Below, one piece after another: positions 48,501 to 57,394 of a stretch of DNA of 64,000 nt. This DNA comes from Saprospiraceae bacterium (GTDB lineage: Bacteria; Bacteroidota; Bacteroidia; Chitinophagales; Saprospiraceae): assembly GCA_016715105.1 (NCBI GenBank), contig JADKBO010000022.1, forward strand, positions 73,313 to 137,312, written 5' to 3'. The first letter of the stretch is position 1, and every line of letters starts with the position of its first letter. Under the pieces are notes generated by a model. That model had not been told where the DNA came from, did not search any database, and worked only from the letters and a program-made list of their open reading frames with translations. A program made the translations under genes and the position numbers.

Positions 48501-48805
48501 AATTGGTATTAAATTACCAATCGTAGATACGCAAGGCCCTGCGTTTGCACACGTAGGAATTCAAATTGGTAATAAATTACCAATCGTAGAGACGCAAGGC
48601 CTTGCGTCTGCATAAGTGGGAATTCAAATTGGTATTAAATTACCAATCGTAGAGATGCAAGGCCTTGCGTCTGCACACGCGGGAATTCAAATTGGTAATA
48701 AATTACCAATCGTAGAGACGCAAGGCCTTGCGTCTGCACACGTGGGAATTCAAATTGGTATTAAATTACCAATCGTAGAGACGCAAGGCCTTGCGTCTGC
48801 ACACG
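48501..48805. repeat. 63-bp tandem repeat, five copies, each with two palindromes
   Basis: Units start at 48501, 48564, 48627, 48690 and 48753. Each unit contains the palindrome ATTGGTAnnAAATTACCAAT (20 bp) and a second palindrome GACGCAAGGCCTTGCGTC, joined by short spacers. Copies alternate strictly between ATTAAA (1, 3, 5) and AATAAA (2, 4) at the centre of the first palindrome, so duplication was by 126-bp pairs. The array fills the gap between a YceI gene and a small outer-membrane protein gene. Confidence 0.9.
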
Positions 48806-48820
48806 TTGATGTTAACGTAG

Positions 48821-49279
48821 TTAAAAAGCAGAGTAATACCCCAGCGAAACCTGAGGTACAAAAGAACCAGTGTTCCAATTTTCAATAGTGTTTGGTCCAG
48901 CCTTGAGTATGTAGGCTCCTCCAATTTGGGCAGAAATTCCTTTGAATCTGAGTACAAAACCCAAGCCCAAGCTGGTATCCGTATAAATTTCTCCAATACC
49001 TTGGTTTCTCAATTCAAGAGAAAAGTATGAAGAATTTGTTGTTGGTTTAAGGTGATAATTCAATCCTACACAAGCCCCGACAAAGCCAACTCCAATGTGT
49101 GCTCCTAGTTTATTGGATAGCAATGTTTCGAGTTCCGCACCCAATAGACCACCTCCATTGAGTAAACCAATGGTGATCGCCATTTTTTTTGTTTCTGTAA
49201 ACTTGATATCCACACCTTGACCAATCATCTCTGATTGCAGGATAAAAACCAAGACAAATACAGCCAATATTTTTTTCAT
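48821..49279 (-). CDS. Small outer-membrane beta-barrel-like protein
   Basis: A 152-residue protein with signal peptide (ILAVFVLVFILQSEMIGQ) and short alternating strands (AHIGVGFVGACVGLNYHL, SYFSLELRNQGIGEIY, SLGLGFVLRFKGISAQIGGAYIL) ending VSLGYYSAF, whose terminal aromatic residue suggests an 8-strand barrel. No family assigned. Its 3' end lies 16 nt from the palindromic tandem repeat. A -7-like TATTTTTG lies 20 nt upstream (49299-49306, minus strand). Confidence 0.65.
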   Translation of the reverse strand: MKKILAVFVLVFILQSEMIGQGVDIKFTETKKMAITIGLLNGGGLLGAELETLLSNKLGAHIGVGFVGACVGLNYHLKPTTNSSYFSLELRNQGIGEIYTDTSLGLGFVLRFKGISAQIGGAYILKAGPNTIENWNTGSFVPQVSLGYYSAF

Positions 49280-49464
49280 AAATTCGTGGATTGAAGGCCA
49301 AAAATAAAAAAGTTATTCGCTAAAACAGCTAACTCACTAATTTTTATACACTTTGGGCCACAGATGTGAGCGTTGAGAATTATGTATGAAGCTTATGTAT
49401 TTTGATTTGCAGCCAAAAAACCATACTTTTAATTCTTTTAAAACCACATAGCAAATATTAGTTT

Positions 49465-50745
49465 ATGAAATTCGAAACGCTTCAATTACACGCGGGGCAA
49501 GAGGTTGATCCGGTCACTCAATCGCGAGCAGTCCCCATTTACCAGACCACTGCTTATCAATTTAAGAATTCTGAACATGGTGCCAATCTTTTTGCACTCA
49601 AGGAGTTTGGAAACATCTATACCAGAATCATGAATCCTACCAATGATGTGTTTGAAAAGAGACTCGCAGCATTGGAAGGAGGTGTCGCTGCTTTGGCATT
49701 GGGTTCAGGTCATGCGGCGCAGTTTATAGCGATCAACAATGTCACGACTGTTGGAGATAACTTTGTAACCAGTTCTTTTTTATATGGTGGTTCTTACAAC
49801 CAATTCAAGAATTCATTTAAGAATATTGGTGTTGAAGCAAGGTTTGCCAACGGTAATGATTTGGCTAGCTTTGAAAGTTTAATTGATGCCAAAACAAAAC
49901 TTTTGTATGTGGAGACCATCGGTAATCCAGGGCTCACTGTTCCAGATTTTGAAGGTTTTGCTGCATTGGCTAAAAAATACGACCTTCCTTTATTTGTTGA
50001 TAATACTTTTGGAGCGGGTGGTGCCATATGTCAGCCCATCAAACACGGAGCTCATGTGATTGTAGAATCTGCAACTAAATGGATTGGAGGACATGGCACA
50101 ACGATGGGTGGTGTTATTGTAGATGCGGGTACTTTTGATTGGGGTAATGGCAAATACCCTCAATTCACTGAACCTTCTCCTAGTTATAATGGCATTGTAT
50201 TAAACAGTGTCTTTGGAGTTGGAGGACCATTTGGAAACATACAGTTCATCATTAGGTGTAGGGTAGAAGGCTTGAGGGATTGGGGTCCTGCTCAGTCTCC
50301 ATTTAATTCCTTTTTATTACTTCAGGGTTTGGAGACTCTTACTTTGAGAGTGGAGAGAACATGTGAAAATGCAATAGCTTTGGCACAATGGCTCGAGTCA
50401 CACGAAGATGTAGAATCAGTGATCTACCCTGGTTTGTCGTCACATCCGTCTCATGGTCTAGCACAGAAATACTTGACCAGAGGTTTTGGTGGTGTATTGT
50501 CCTTCAAACTGAAAGGTGATCGCGCAAGGGCAGAAAACTTTGTCAACAGTTTGAAATTGATTTCTCACTTAGCTAATGTTGGTGATGCAAAAACGTTGAT
50601 CATTCATCCAGCTTCTACGACGCATTCTCAACTTTCAGAAACTGAACAAAAATCAGCCGGTGTAGATCCCAATTTGTTGAGAATATCATTGGGTATTGAA
50701 CACATTGATGACATTAAGGCGGATATTACGCAAGCTATTGGTTAA
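49465..50745 (+). CDS. metY: O-acetylhomoserine sulfhydrylase (MetY type)
   Basis: A 426-residue PLP enzyme of the Cys/Met metabolism family that makes homocysteine (or cysteine) from O-acetylhomoserine and sulfide. Motifs: HAGQEVDPVTQSRAVPIYQTTAY at the N-terminus, IYTRIMNPTND, ALGSGHAAQF, and the PLP lysine in SATKWIGGHGTTMGG. The length (426, longer than CGS/CBL at about 390) and HPASTTHSQLSETEQKSAGV near the end are the MetY pattern. No promoter box is obvious. The gene is followed by simple repeats and a large hairpin. Confidence 0.92.
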   Translation: MKFETLQLHAGQEVDPVTQSRAVPIYQTTAYQFKNSEHGANLFALKEFGNIYTRIMNPTNDVFEKRLAALEGGVAALALGSGHAAQFIAINNVTTVGDNFVTSSFLYGGSYNQFKNSFKNIGVEARFANGNDLASFESLIDAKTKLLYVETIGNPGLTVPDFEGFAALAKKYDLPLFVDNTFGAGGAICQPIKHGAHVIVESATKWIGGHGTTMGGVIVDAGTFDWGNGKYPQFTEPSPSYNGIVLNSVFGVGGPFGNIQFIIRCRVEGLRDWGPAQSPFNSFLLLQGLETLTLRVERTCENAIALAQWLESHEDVESVIYPGLSSHPSHGLAQKYLTRGFGGVLSFKLKGDRARAENFVNSLKLISHLANVGDAKTLIIHPASTTHSQLSETEQKSAGVDPNLLRISLGIEHIDDIKADITQAIG

Positions 50746-50799
50746 GATGTGAGATGTAAGATGTGAAATGTGAGATGTGAAATGTAAGATGTGAAATGC
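50746..50799. repeat. Simple repeat (GATGTGAAAT/GATGTGAGAT units)
   Basis: About five imperfect 9-10 bp units starting right at the sulfhydrylase stop codon; the same words occur inverted at about 2969-2997. The rest of the 422-bp gap to ssb carries no gene; a 53-bp hairpin follows at 50989-51041. Confidence 0.7.
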
Positions 50800-50988
50800 A
50801 AAAATCGGAGGACGGAGATCTGAAATGGGAAAGCTTCGAGCCTCGAGCTGTTTTCAGTTTTACGCAAATCGGAAATTGGAGGAATAATTTTACAGTGAAG
50901 AGAACAGTATAACTGTTTCGCAAAAAGGCAATTGAGTAATTCAGCTGTAATTTGCTATCGATCTTCATCTCTGTCATAGAAATGTAGG

Positions 50989-51041
50989 GGTAACTTTCCA
51001 AAATAATCGTGATTATTCATGGCAATTTTTGGAAAGTTACC
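50989..51041. repeat. Nested inverted repeat, probable bidirectional terminator or structured RNA
   Basis: Outer arms GGTAACTTTCCAAAA (50989-51003) and TTTTGGAAAGTTACC (51027-51041) pair perfectly over 15 bp. An inner AATAATC-GT-GATTATT (51002-51017) palindrome sits between them. It lies between the convergent metY and ssb genes, with T-rich sequence on the plus side. Confidence 0.75.
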
Positions 51042-51167
51042 TTCCTTTTAACTTACTTAATTTTTTAAGCAAATTAAAGCGATTATGTTGTATCAACATC
51101 CCTGTAGTTGAATGGCAAAAGATCCTTGTTGTTTTCGGTAAACTAAACTCCAAAAAAGCATTTCATA

Positions 51168-51545
51168 TCAATTAAAATCGAGTGGGGCACCTTCTAGATT
51201 TTTCTGCTCTTTTGCATTTTGTGATTTTTCCAATTTAATAAAGTTGTCAACTTTGATTTCTGTGATGTAGCGCTCAACTCCATTAGCATCTTTATAAGTT
51301 CTGTACATAATGCTGCCATCTACCGAAACTTGGGTGCCTTTGGCTAAATATTTACCCATACTTTCTGCGAGATTTCCCCATGCTATCAAATTGTGCCATT
51401 GCGTTTCTTTGACGTACTCACCTTTTGCATTTTTGTATGAAGAGGTGGTTGCCATGGATACAGCTGCTTTTTTTGAACCTCCCGTAAATGCGGTTACTTT
51501 TACGTCGTTGCCTAAGTGTCCAATAAGTGTTACTAAGTTTTTCAT
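51168..51545 (-). CDS. ssb: Single-stranded DNA-binding protein
   Basis: A 125-residue SSB with one OB fold: LVTLIGHLGNDVKVTAFTGG, the NAKGEYVKETQWHNLIAWGNLAE block, KGTQVSVDGSIMYRTYKD and the last strand YITEIKVDNFIKL. SSBs coat single-stranded DNA and recruit repair proteins through an acidic C-terminal tip; here the tail is short and ends APLDFN rather than the usual acidic D-D-x-P-F, so partner binding may differ or a second SSB may do the main job. Single gene, divergent from the SDR gene downstream of the gap. Confidence 0.9.
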   Translation of the reverse strand: MKNLVTLIGHLGNDVKVTAFTGGSKKAAVSMATTSSYKNAKGEYVKETQWHNLIAWGNLAESMGKYLAKGTQVSVDGSIMYRTYKDANGVERYITEIKVDNFIKLEKSQNAKEQKNLEGAPLDFN

Positions 51546-51624
51546 CTGATCATTATTTTTGATTGATTAATAATTTTTGATGTCGCAAATTTGCAGTCAC
51601 TTGTTGTGGTTATTCGTAAATTAA

Positions 51625-51658
51625 ACGTTTAGTTACGTTTATAAACGTTTAAAAACGG
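51625..51658. repeat. Phased ACGTTTA direct repeats, possible operator
   Basis: ACGTTTAGTT, ACGTTTATAA and ACGTTTAAAA follow one another exactly every 10 bp (51625-51654), with a degenerate fourth ACGG. The spacing equals one helical turn, which suits a regulator binding on one DNA face. It lies 80 nt from the ssb start and 160 nt from the divergent SDR start; two AAACGTTT palindromes overlap it. The rest of this 275-bp gap holds nothing else notable. Confidence 0.55.
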
Positions 51659-51792
51659 ATAAGCTACTTTTGAGGATTTTACTGAAAATTCTATCATTTA
51701 GAATGGAGAAAACTTCCAATATTATTTAAAAACCTAGACTAAACCAATAACCATGATCTGGTAAACAAAGATGAAAGTGCTCACAATTTTTC

Positions 51793-51800
51793 TATATTTG
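51793..51800 (+). promoter_or_regulatory. Putative -7 element upstream of the SDR gene
   Basis: TATATTTG matches TAnnTTTG 20 nt before the ATG at 51821; no TTG at the -33 position. Confidence 0.4.
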
Positions 51801-51820
51801 GAACAGAAATTTGAATTTGT

Positions 51821-52822
51821 ATGAAAGTATTGTTTATTGGCGGTTCAGGAAACATCAGCAGTGAAGTCAGCAAGTACGCCATTTCCAAGGGTATCGATCT
51901 GTATCATTTAAATAGAGGTAATAGACCAACGTTAACCGGAATTAAAAACCTGATTGGTGATATTCACGATGTTGAAAGCATGAAAAAGGTTCTTGAAGGA
52001 CACGAGTGGGATGTAGTTGTGAATTGGATAGCTTTCAAACCAAATGACGTCTTGCAGGATATCGAATTATTCAAGGGCAAAACCAATCAATATATTTTTA
52101 TCAGTTCTGCTTCTGCCTATCAAAAACCACCAAAGTTTCCAATCATTACTGAAGACACTCCCTTGGAAAATCCTTTTTGGGATTATTCTCGCGACAAAAT
52201 TGCCTGCGAAGATGTACTGGTGTCAGCATTTCAGGAATTTGATTTTCCTATGACCATCGTACGACCATCGCATACTTACAATACAGTCATTCCGATTACG
52301 ATTGGAGGATGGGAAGAATACACAACTGTTGACAGAATCAAAAAAGGACTTCCCATTGTTGTACAAGGTGACGGCACTTCACTATGGACAATGACACATG
52401 CTGCTGATTTTGCGATTGGATTTGTTGGTTTATTTGGCAATGAGGAAGCAATAGGAGAGGCATTCCACATTACCTCTGATGAAGTAATGACCTGGAACCA
52501 TATTTATGAGACGATTGCCGCATCGGTGGGTTGTAAGGCAAAAATCATTCACATTCCTTCTGATTTTATTGCTGATTATTCGGAGAAAATTGGATTTCCT
52601 TCCAAACGTGGTTCCTTGCTTGGGGATAAAGCCCATTGCGCCATATTTGATAATTCAAAAATAAAAAGAGTGGTTCCTGAATTCAAAGCAACCATTCCAT
52701 TTGAAGTGGGCATTAAAGATACTATTGATTGGTTTGAAGCGGATGAAAGTAGAATGGTGGTAAAACAGGAGACAAATGATTTTATAGATGGATTGATCAA
52801 AACTTATGGCCATTCATATTAA
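51821..52822 (+). CDS. NAD(P)-dependent epimerase/dehydratase (extended SDR)
   Basis: A 333-residue Rossmann-fold protein. The N-terminal dinucleotide motif is FIGGSGNIS and the expected SDR blocks follow: the DVVVNWIAFKPNDV strand, YIFISSASAYQKP (Ser and Tyr candidates), and RPSHTYNTVIP. The form with weak catalytic motifs and the WTMTHAADFAIGFVGLFGN segment resembles the CSP41-like/atypical SDR group, some of which bind RNA and do not catalyse sugar epimerisation. Substrate unknown. Monocistronic, divergent from ssb. Confidence 0.85.
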   Translation: MKVLFIGGSGNISSEVSKYAISKGIDLYHLNRGNRPTLTGIKNLIGDIHDVESMKKVLEGHEWDVVVNWIAFKPNDVLQDIELFKGKTNQYIFISSASAYQKPPKFPIITEDTPLENPFWDYSRDKIACEDVLVSAFQEFDFPMTIVRPSHTYNTVIPITIGGWEEYTTVDRIKKGLPIVVQGDGTSLWTMTHAADFAIGFVGLFGNEEAIGEAFHITSDEVMTWNHIYETIAASVGCKAKIIHIPSDFIADYSEKIGFPSKRGSLLGDKAHCAIFDNSKIKRVVPEFKATIPFEVGIKDTIDWFEADESRMVVKQETNDFIDGLIKTYGHSY

Positions 52823-52847
52823 TCATTTTTTGATCTAAAAATAGAAG

Positions 52848-53306
52848 CTAAATTTCCATGATCAAATGTGGAAATGGTTTTCCAGAAGGATCTGTTTCAG
52901 TTCTTCCGACAACCTTGAAGCCCATTTTTTTATAAAATAGGACTCCTTGGACATTTTGCTCATTGACTTCTACTTTTGACACCTTGTGTTTTTGTATGAC
53001 GAAATTTACAAGGAAGGTACCAATGCCAAGACCCAAAAAAGTTGGATCCAAAAATAGCATCTCCAATGCTGTGCCTGAAACACCAATAAAGCCCAAAATT
53101 TTCCCCATTTCATTCCTTGCAACGTAGAGATGTTCTTTTTCATGAAAGTGGGCAAAGACCTCATTCTCGATGATCATTTTTTTGAAAAAAGCGATGTCTT
53201 CTTCCCCCAAAAAGTGGTGACTTGCTCTCACCGAAGACTCCCACAAGGGTAATAATAATGGAAGTTCGGATTTATGAATGTTGTCGATTGTAAAAGAAAG
53301 AGTCAT
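52848..53306 (-). CDS. GNAT family N-acetyltransferase
   Basis: About 152 residues of GNAT fold. The acetyl-CoA motif LDPTFLGLGIGTFLVNFVI contains the expected G-x-G-x-G/A loop (GLGIGT), preceded by GKILGFIGVSG and followed by VEVNEQNVQGVLFYKKMGFKVVGRTE, the standard N-x-x-x-x-x-F-Y-x-x-x-G-F ending. I start at 53306 (MTLSFTIDNIHK), since the longer reading adds a non-conserved 30-residue extension. Resembles YjaB/PhnO-like acetyltransferases; acceptor unknown. Confidence 0.88.
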   Translation of the reverse strand: MTLSFTIDNIHKSELPLLLPLWESSVRASHHFLGEEDIAFFKKMIIENEVFAHFHEKEHLYVARNEMGKILGFIGVSGTALEMLFLDPTFLGLGIGTFLVNFVIQKHKVSKVEVNEQNVQGVLFYKKMGFKVVGRTETDPSGKPFPHLIMEI

Positions 53307-53411
53307 TTTTGTTTTAATATCTACTTTAATTGCCTGGTGCTGAATTAGGTATGTAGTAAAAAGGGATAGACCAGTTATAAATGATGTCTTTATCAAATAT
53401 CTTTTTGATGC

Positions 53412-54655
53412 CTAATACATTTTCCCTTCCATTGTAGTGGGGAGTTCTATGTAACAAACAATACCATATTGTCCGGTTTTGGGGTGTACATATCTCAAAA
53501 AATCTGTTTTTATGATTTGTCCATTTAAAGAGATTTGATGGTATTTGCTATAACAATCAATTCTTTCAGATCGAAGTCTTTTTAATTCGTCTTCTTTTAA
53601 AAAACCATTTTTTCTTTCAATAGCCCCACAAAAAGTATCTTGCTTTTTGCCTTCGTGTGTAAAAACTGGGATGAATAATTTAAGAACTGGAGATGAAATC
53701 ATATCGGAATTAATTTCCGGAGAAAGCAAAAAATCAATGTCTTCATTTTCCGAATGGTAATAGCCAGCGTAAGTTTTTAATTCGTCAAAATAATAGTCTG
53801 TTCTTACTAAATAAAAAGGTTTGTTTGGTTTACTTGATAAATGCTTACCAAAATTCCAGAGAATAAGAAAAATAACAATAAGCCGATGAGTGGTTTATTA
53901 CTTTTGAAATTTGATCCAAAGGTCATCATCACTTGCATGATATTTTTATAAAGAGGACCTAGCGAAATAAAAGAAGTAGTTTGCACGAGCTTAAAATACA
54001 AATTTTGAATTTGTTCGTGTTCTTTGAACCGTTTGAGATTTGCCACAATACTGAATATGGATTGGAAAAAAATCAAAAACACAATGATGAATGGCGGAAT
54101 TAATAATATATAATATGGTATAAAATCCACCAGCAAGTTATATATGACCAAATAAATGCTCATCGAAATGGAGATGTAGGCATAGATTAGTAAAATCGTA
54201 AAGGCAGCTGAAAAAATGACACTACACAAATCGTCTACCTTTTTTAATGAATGTTCCATTTTTGGTAAAACCTCCAGCATTTTCTCTGTATAAATTCTTG
54301 AATATGCACTGTCTTTCAAGCTATAATCGGGGAAAACAGAATTAAGACCCACTAAACCTACCCAATATGCTCTCAAGAAAAAGTGTATTACAAACATCGA
54401 AGCCAAAATACTGATGGCAATTAATCCCATAAATACGATGAAATAAGCCACTATATATTGACTAGGTGGCAATCGATCAATGAATAAATTGGTAGCAACA
54501 TTTATTCCCTTGAATAACTGGAAAGTTCCATAAATGGCAATTGCTGAAACCAATAACTCAGCTTCCCAACTTTCTTCTTTTAGTCTTTGTAGCCAATGTT
54601 GAGATTCTTTTATTTCTGGCGAAGGCGGTAGATTTTCTTGATCGGCAATTTCCAT
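53412..54655 (-). pseudogene. Polytopic membrane protein with cytoplasmic C-terminal region, one frameshift
   Basis: The first part (54655-53807) has about six membrane segments, including YIVAYFIVFMGLIAISILASMFVIHFFL and YYILLIPPFIIVFLIFF. It ends at a stop after VSIYQVNQTNLFI. In the next frame the sequence continues as KPFYLVRTDYYFDELKTYAGYY... and then 53729-53412 (SPEINSDMISSPVLKLFIPVF ... TMEGKMY), so a one-base slip near 53800-53830 probably splits one protein of about 410 residues. No family recognised. It stands alone. Confidence 0.6.
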
Positions 54656-54927
54656 CTATAATTTTTATCAGATATACCAGATAAAGATATTATTTATCCT
54701 TAAGTTGGTAGTAACTTTTTAATTCATAGTGCTATTAATATATGCCCATCTGGTTATTCATGCAAGGTTGCAATTGTTTAAAAGTTTGGTGGCTTATCAT
54801 TTATTTCATGACGTACATTTCAAATGAAACAAGCGTTTTTTAGGGCAATTTTCAATTTTTTTAAAAAATTTAGATACATTATTAATAATTGCAATAATTG
54901 TAGTGCCTTTTGAATCCTTTACATTAT

Positions 54928-55533
54928 ATGAAATTATTAATTATGAAAAATGTTTCTATATTATTGGTAATACTAATTTTTTATACGGTTCCAAATCTGG
55001 TTTTTGCACAAAAATCCATTAGAACGGACGAACATAGGGCAGAATTTATCAAAAGAACAGTGGCGAAACATCCTGCAAAGGTTTCGGAAAAAGAGCTATT
55101 GGCTATGGTATCTAAATATGATATGGTAGACGAATTTTTTGAATCAAATGGTAAGGTACGCGAAGACTGTAGGCACCTATTGATTATGGATAAAAAGAAC
55201 TTATCCAATTATGTGACTCAATATTATGAGGAGGATTATGGTTTTCGTGTTCAGTTCAAAGCATTGAAAGAAGAAATGACTACTTATACATCCATAGCAG
55301 AATTTTTTAGAAAATTGGAATGCAATTATCCAAAGGTTGATGAGCATTTCAAAGAAGGTCCAGACTATAACTATTGGAAAAATGGAATGTTAGAACAAGA
55401 TAATCAGATGTTTTTGGGTGTTGAGAAGAAAACAGGAGCCATCATGTTTTTGCATGATGATGAATATGATCGGTACAGCAAAGATCCAGGATATATTGTG
55501 TTTTATAAACCGAAGAGTTTGGAAAAGAAATAA
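54928..55533 (+). CDS. Secreted protein of unknown function
   Basis: About 201 residues beginning with a signal peptide (VSILLVILIFYTVPNLVFAQ). The mature part is rich in Lys, Glu and Tyr; I see no repeat or known motif. An in-frame ATG at 54943 is a second plausible start; I keep 54928, which has a better distance to the upstream A/T-rich promoter region. A hairpin follows 27 nt after the stop. Function unknown. Confidence 0.6.
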   Translation: MKLLIMKNVSILLVILIFYTVPNLVFAQKSIRTDEHRAEFIKRTVAKHPAKVSEKELLAMVSKYDMVDEFFESNGKVREDCRHLLIMDKKNLSNYVTQYYEEDYGFRVQFKALKEEMTTYTSIAEFFRKLECNYPKVDEHFKEGPDYNYWKNGMLEQDNQMFLGVEKKTGAIMFLHDDEYDRYSKDPGYIVFYKPKSLEKK

Positions 55534-55559
55534 ACTCAATACCTATACAACTAAATCAA

Positions 55560-55614
55560 GAGGGGTCATCAAATATAAATTGACAATATGCCATTTTATT
55601 TTTGTTGACCCCTC
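55560..55614 (+). other. Long-loop hairpin after the secreted-protein gene
   Basis: GAGGGGTCA (55560-55568) pairs with TGACCCCTC (55606-55614) over 9 bp; CAAA/TTTG extends the stem past one mismatch. The loop is about 27 nt. It has no T tract after it, so it is not a textbook terminator; it may be a processing or regulatory hairpin between convergent genes. Confidence 0.5.
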
Positions 55615-55725
55615 ACTTATTTTGAATATAATACTTTCTCCAAACAGCCTTTTTTTTATTTAAATAGTTGACTTTGCTATTTGTACTATTTAAGATAATT
55701 TTTTGATCTGCTCTAAAATTCTGCT

Positions 55726-57345
55726 TTAACTACCACTAAACGTAATCATAACTCCAATTACTATTGCCACAACAAGAGCAGAGATAGCTATGTCGATCCA
55801 ATTGTAACTTGTTTTGTTTTTTGCTTTCTCCTCATTTGACAAGGTAGAATAGGTCAAATTAGCAATTTGTGTTTCAGAAGGAGCTGGTGTAGCTAAACTA
55901 ACGACAACTGCCAAGATGATACAGAATAAAAAGAACCAAGCACCAAAAGTCAAGAAATTCATCGAACCCAATGCATATAACATGCCATCAGGATCCAAAG
56001 TAGGTCTCATCAATTCTAGTACTATTCTCATGGCTCCGATCAAAAATCCTGTGACCAATGTGACGTAAGCACCTTGAGCGTTGATCCTTTTATAAAAGAT
56101 ACCAAGCACAAACACAGCTGTGATCGGAGGAGAAATATAGGATTGTACTTTTTGTAAGTATTCATATAAAACACCAGATATGTTGGCCATGATTGGTATC
56201 CAGATGATACCGATCACCACTACGATAGCTGTTGCTATTTGACCCACTTTTACCAATTGTATTTCTGGCGTATTTGGATTGAGTTTTTTATAAATATCCA
56301 CCGTAAATAGGGTAGAGCAAGAGTTGAAAACGGATGCTAGTGAACTCATCAGTGCCGCCAGTAATCCAGCTGCCACCAATCCTCTTAAACCAGAAGGTAG
56401 AAGATTACTCATCAAAACTGGAAAAGCTTGGTCAGGAGAATCCCATTCCAACTCACCTCTCATTTTTAATGCCAATGCAACAACACCGGGAATCAAAAAT
56501 ATAAATACAGGCAATAGTTTTAGGAGTGCTCCGAAAATTGTTCCACGACGACCTTCTTTCAAGTTTCTTGCAGACAAAGCCCTTTGTACAATGTACTGAT
56601 CCGTACACCAATACCAGATCCCTACAATGGTACTGGTGATGAATAAAGATGGCCAAGGAAAATCAGGATCTGTTGCTGGCCTCCACATGTTGAGGTAAGC
56701 AGGAGTTACAGTTTCCTTCATACTTTCCCAACCACCGACTTTATCCAATCCAATGACCGTAAGTGCAACGGCGCCAATGATGAGAATTACAGCTTGAACA
56801 GCTTCTGTATAAACTACAGCCCTCATACCACCAAGAACAGTGTAAACTCCAGTAAGCACTACAGTCGACAACGCACCTGTCCAAAAATCAATGCCTAGAA
56901 GGGCAGATACTACTACACCTCCAGCGTAAATCGTGACTGATATTTTAGTTAAGACATAAGCAACAATCGAGAAAATAGATAATATCCATCTGGATCTTTC
57001 ATCAAATCTTTTTTCCAAAAATTCTGGCATGGTAAAAACACCACTCCTTGCATAAAATGGGAGAAATACCCATCCTAAGATCAATACGACCCAGGCTTGT
57101 ATTTCATAAATCAACATGGGTAATTTGTTTCCTGCACCAGCACCCGCAAGTCCTACTACGTGTTCTGAGCCAATGTTGGAGGCGAAAATGGAGCACCCTA
57201 CCACAAACCAGCCTACATTTCTTCCAGCAAGAAAGTAGTCTTCAGTATCTCCCTTTTTCTTTCTGATCACCCAGAAAGCAATTCCGAGTAAAATCGCAAA
57301 GTAGATGCCGATAAAAATCCAGTCTAGTGTATCTAATTTTTGCAT
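55726..57345 (-). CDS. Sodium/solute (sugar) symporter, SSS family
   Basis: A 539-residue SSS transporter with about 14 membrane segments, taking up a sugar or related solute with sodium. Family markers: the opening DTEDYFLAGRNVGWFVVGCSIFASNIGSEHVVGLAGAGA, PEFLEKRFDERSRWI, WYWCTDQYIVQRALSARN (the SGLT-like signature), and GLVAAGLLAALMSSLASVFNSCSTLFTVDIYK. It is encoded 49 nt downstream of a GH51 alpha-L-arabinofuranosidase on the same strand, so arabinose or an arabino-oligosaccharide product is a reasonable substrate guess. Confidence 0.9.
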   Translation of the reverse strand: MQKLDTLDWIFIGIYFAILLGIAFWVIRKKKGDTEDYFLAGRNVGWFVVGCSIFASNIGSEHVVGLAGAGAGNKLPMLIYEIQAWVVLILGWVFLPFYARSGVFTMPEFLEKRFDERSRWILSIFSIVAYVLTKISVTIYAGGVVVSALLGIDFWTGALSTVVLTGVYTVLGGMRAVVYTEAVQAVILIIGAVALTVIGLDKVGGWESMKETVTPAYLNMWRPATDPDFPWPSLFITSTIVGIWYWCTDQYIVQRALSARNLKEGRRGTIFGALLKLLPVFIFLIPGVVALALKMRGELEWDSPDQAFPVLMSNLLPSGLRGLVAAGLLAALMSSLASVFNSCSTLFTVDIYKKLNPNTPEIQLVKVGQIATAIVVVIGIIWIPIMANISGVLYEYLQKVQSYISPPITAVFVLGIFYKRINAQGAYVTLVTGFLIGAMRIVLELMRPTLDPDGMLYALGSMNFLTFGAWFFLFCIILAVVVSLATPAPSETQIANLTYSTLSNEEKAKNKTSYNWIDIAISALVVAIVIGVMITFSGS

Positions 57346-57394
57346 AATTGTTTTGATATGAATTTATAAAATTGGTTCTGTTTTTTATTTTATA

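Noticed and set aside
48501..48888. CRISPR-like array and an open plus-strand frame (48616-48888) over the tandem repeat.
   Set aside because: Units are contiguous with no unique spacers and no cas genes nearby; the open frame is a by-product of a 63-bp (21-codon) period in palindromic DNA.
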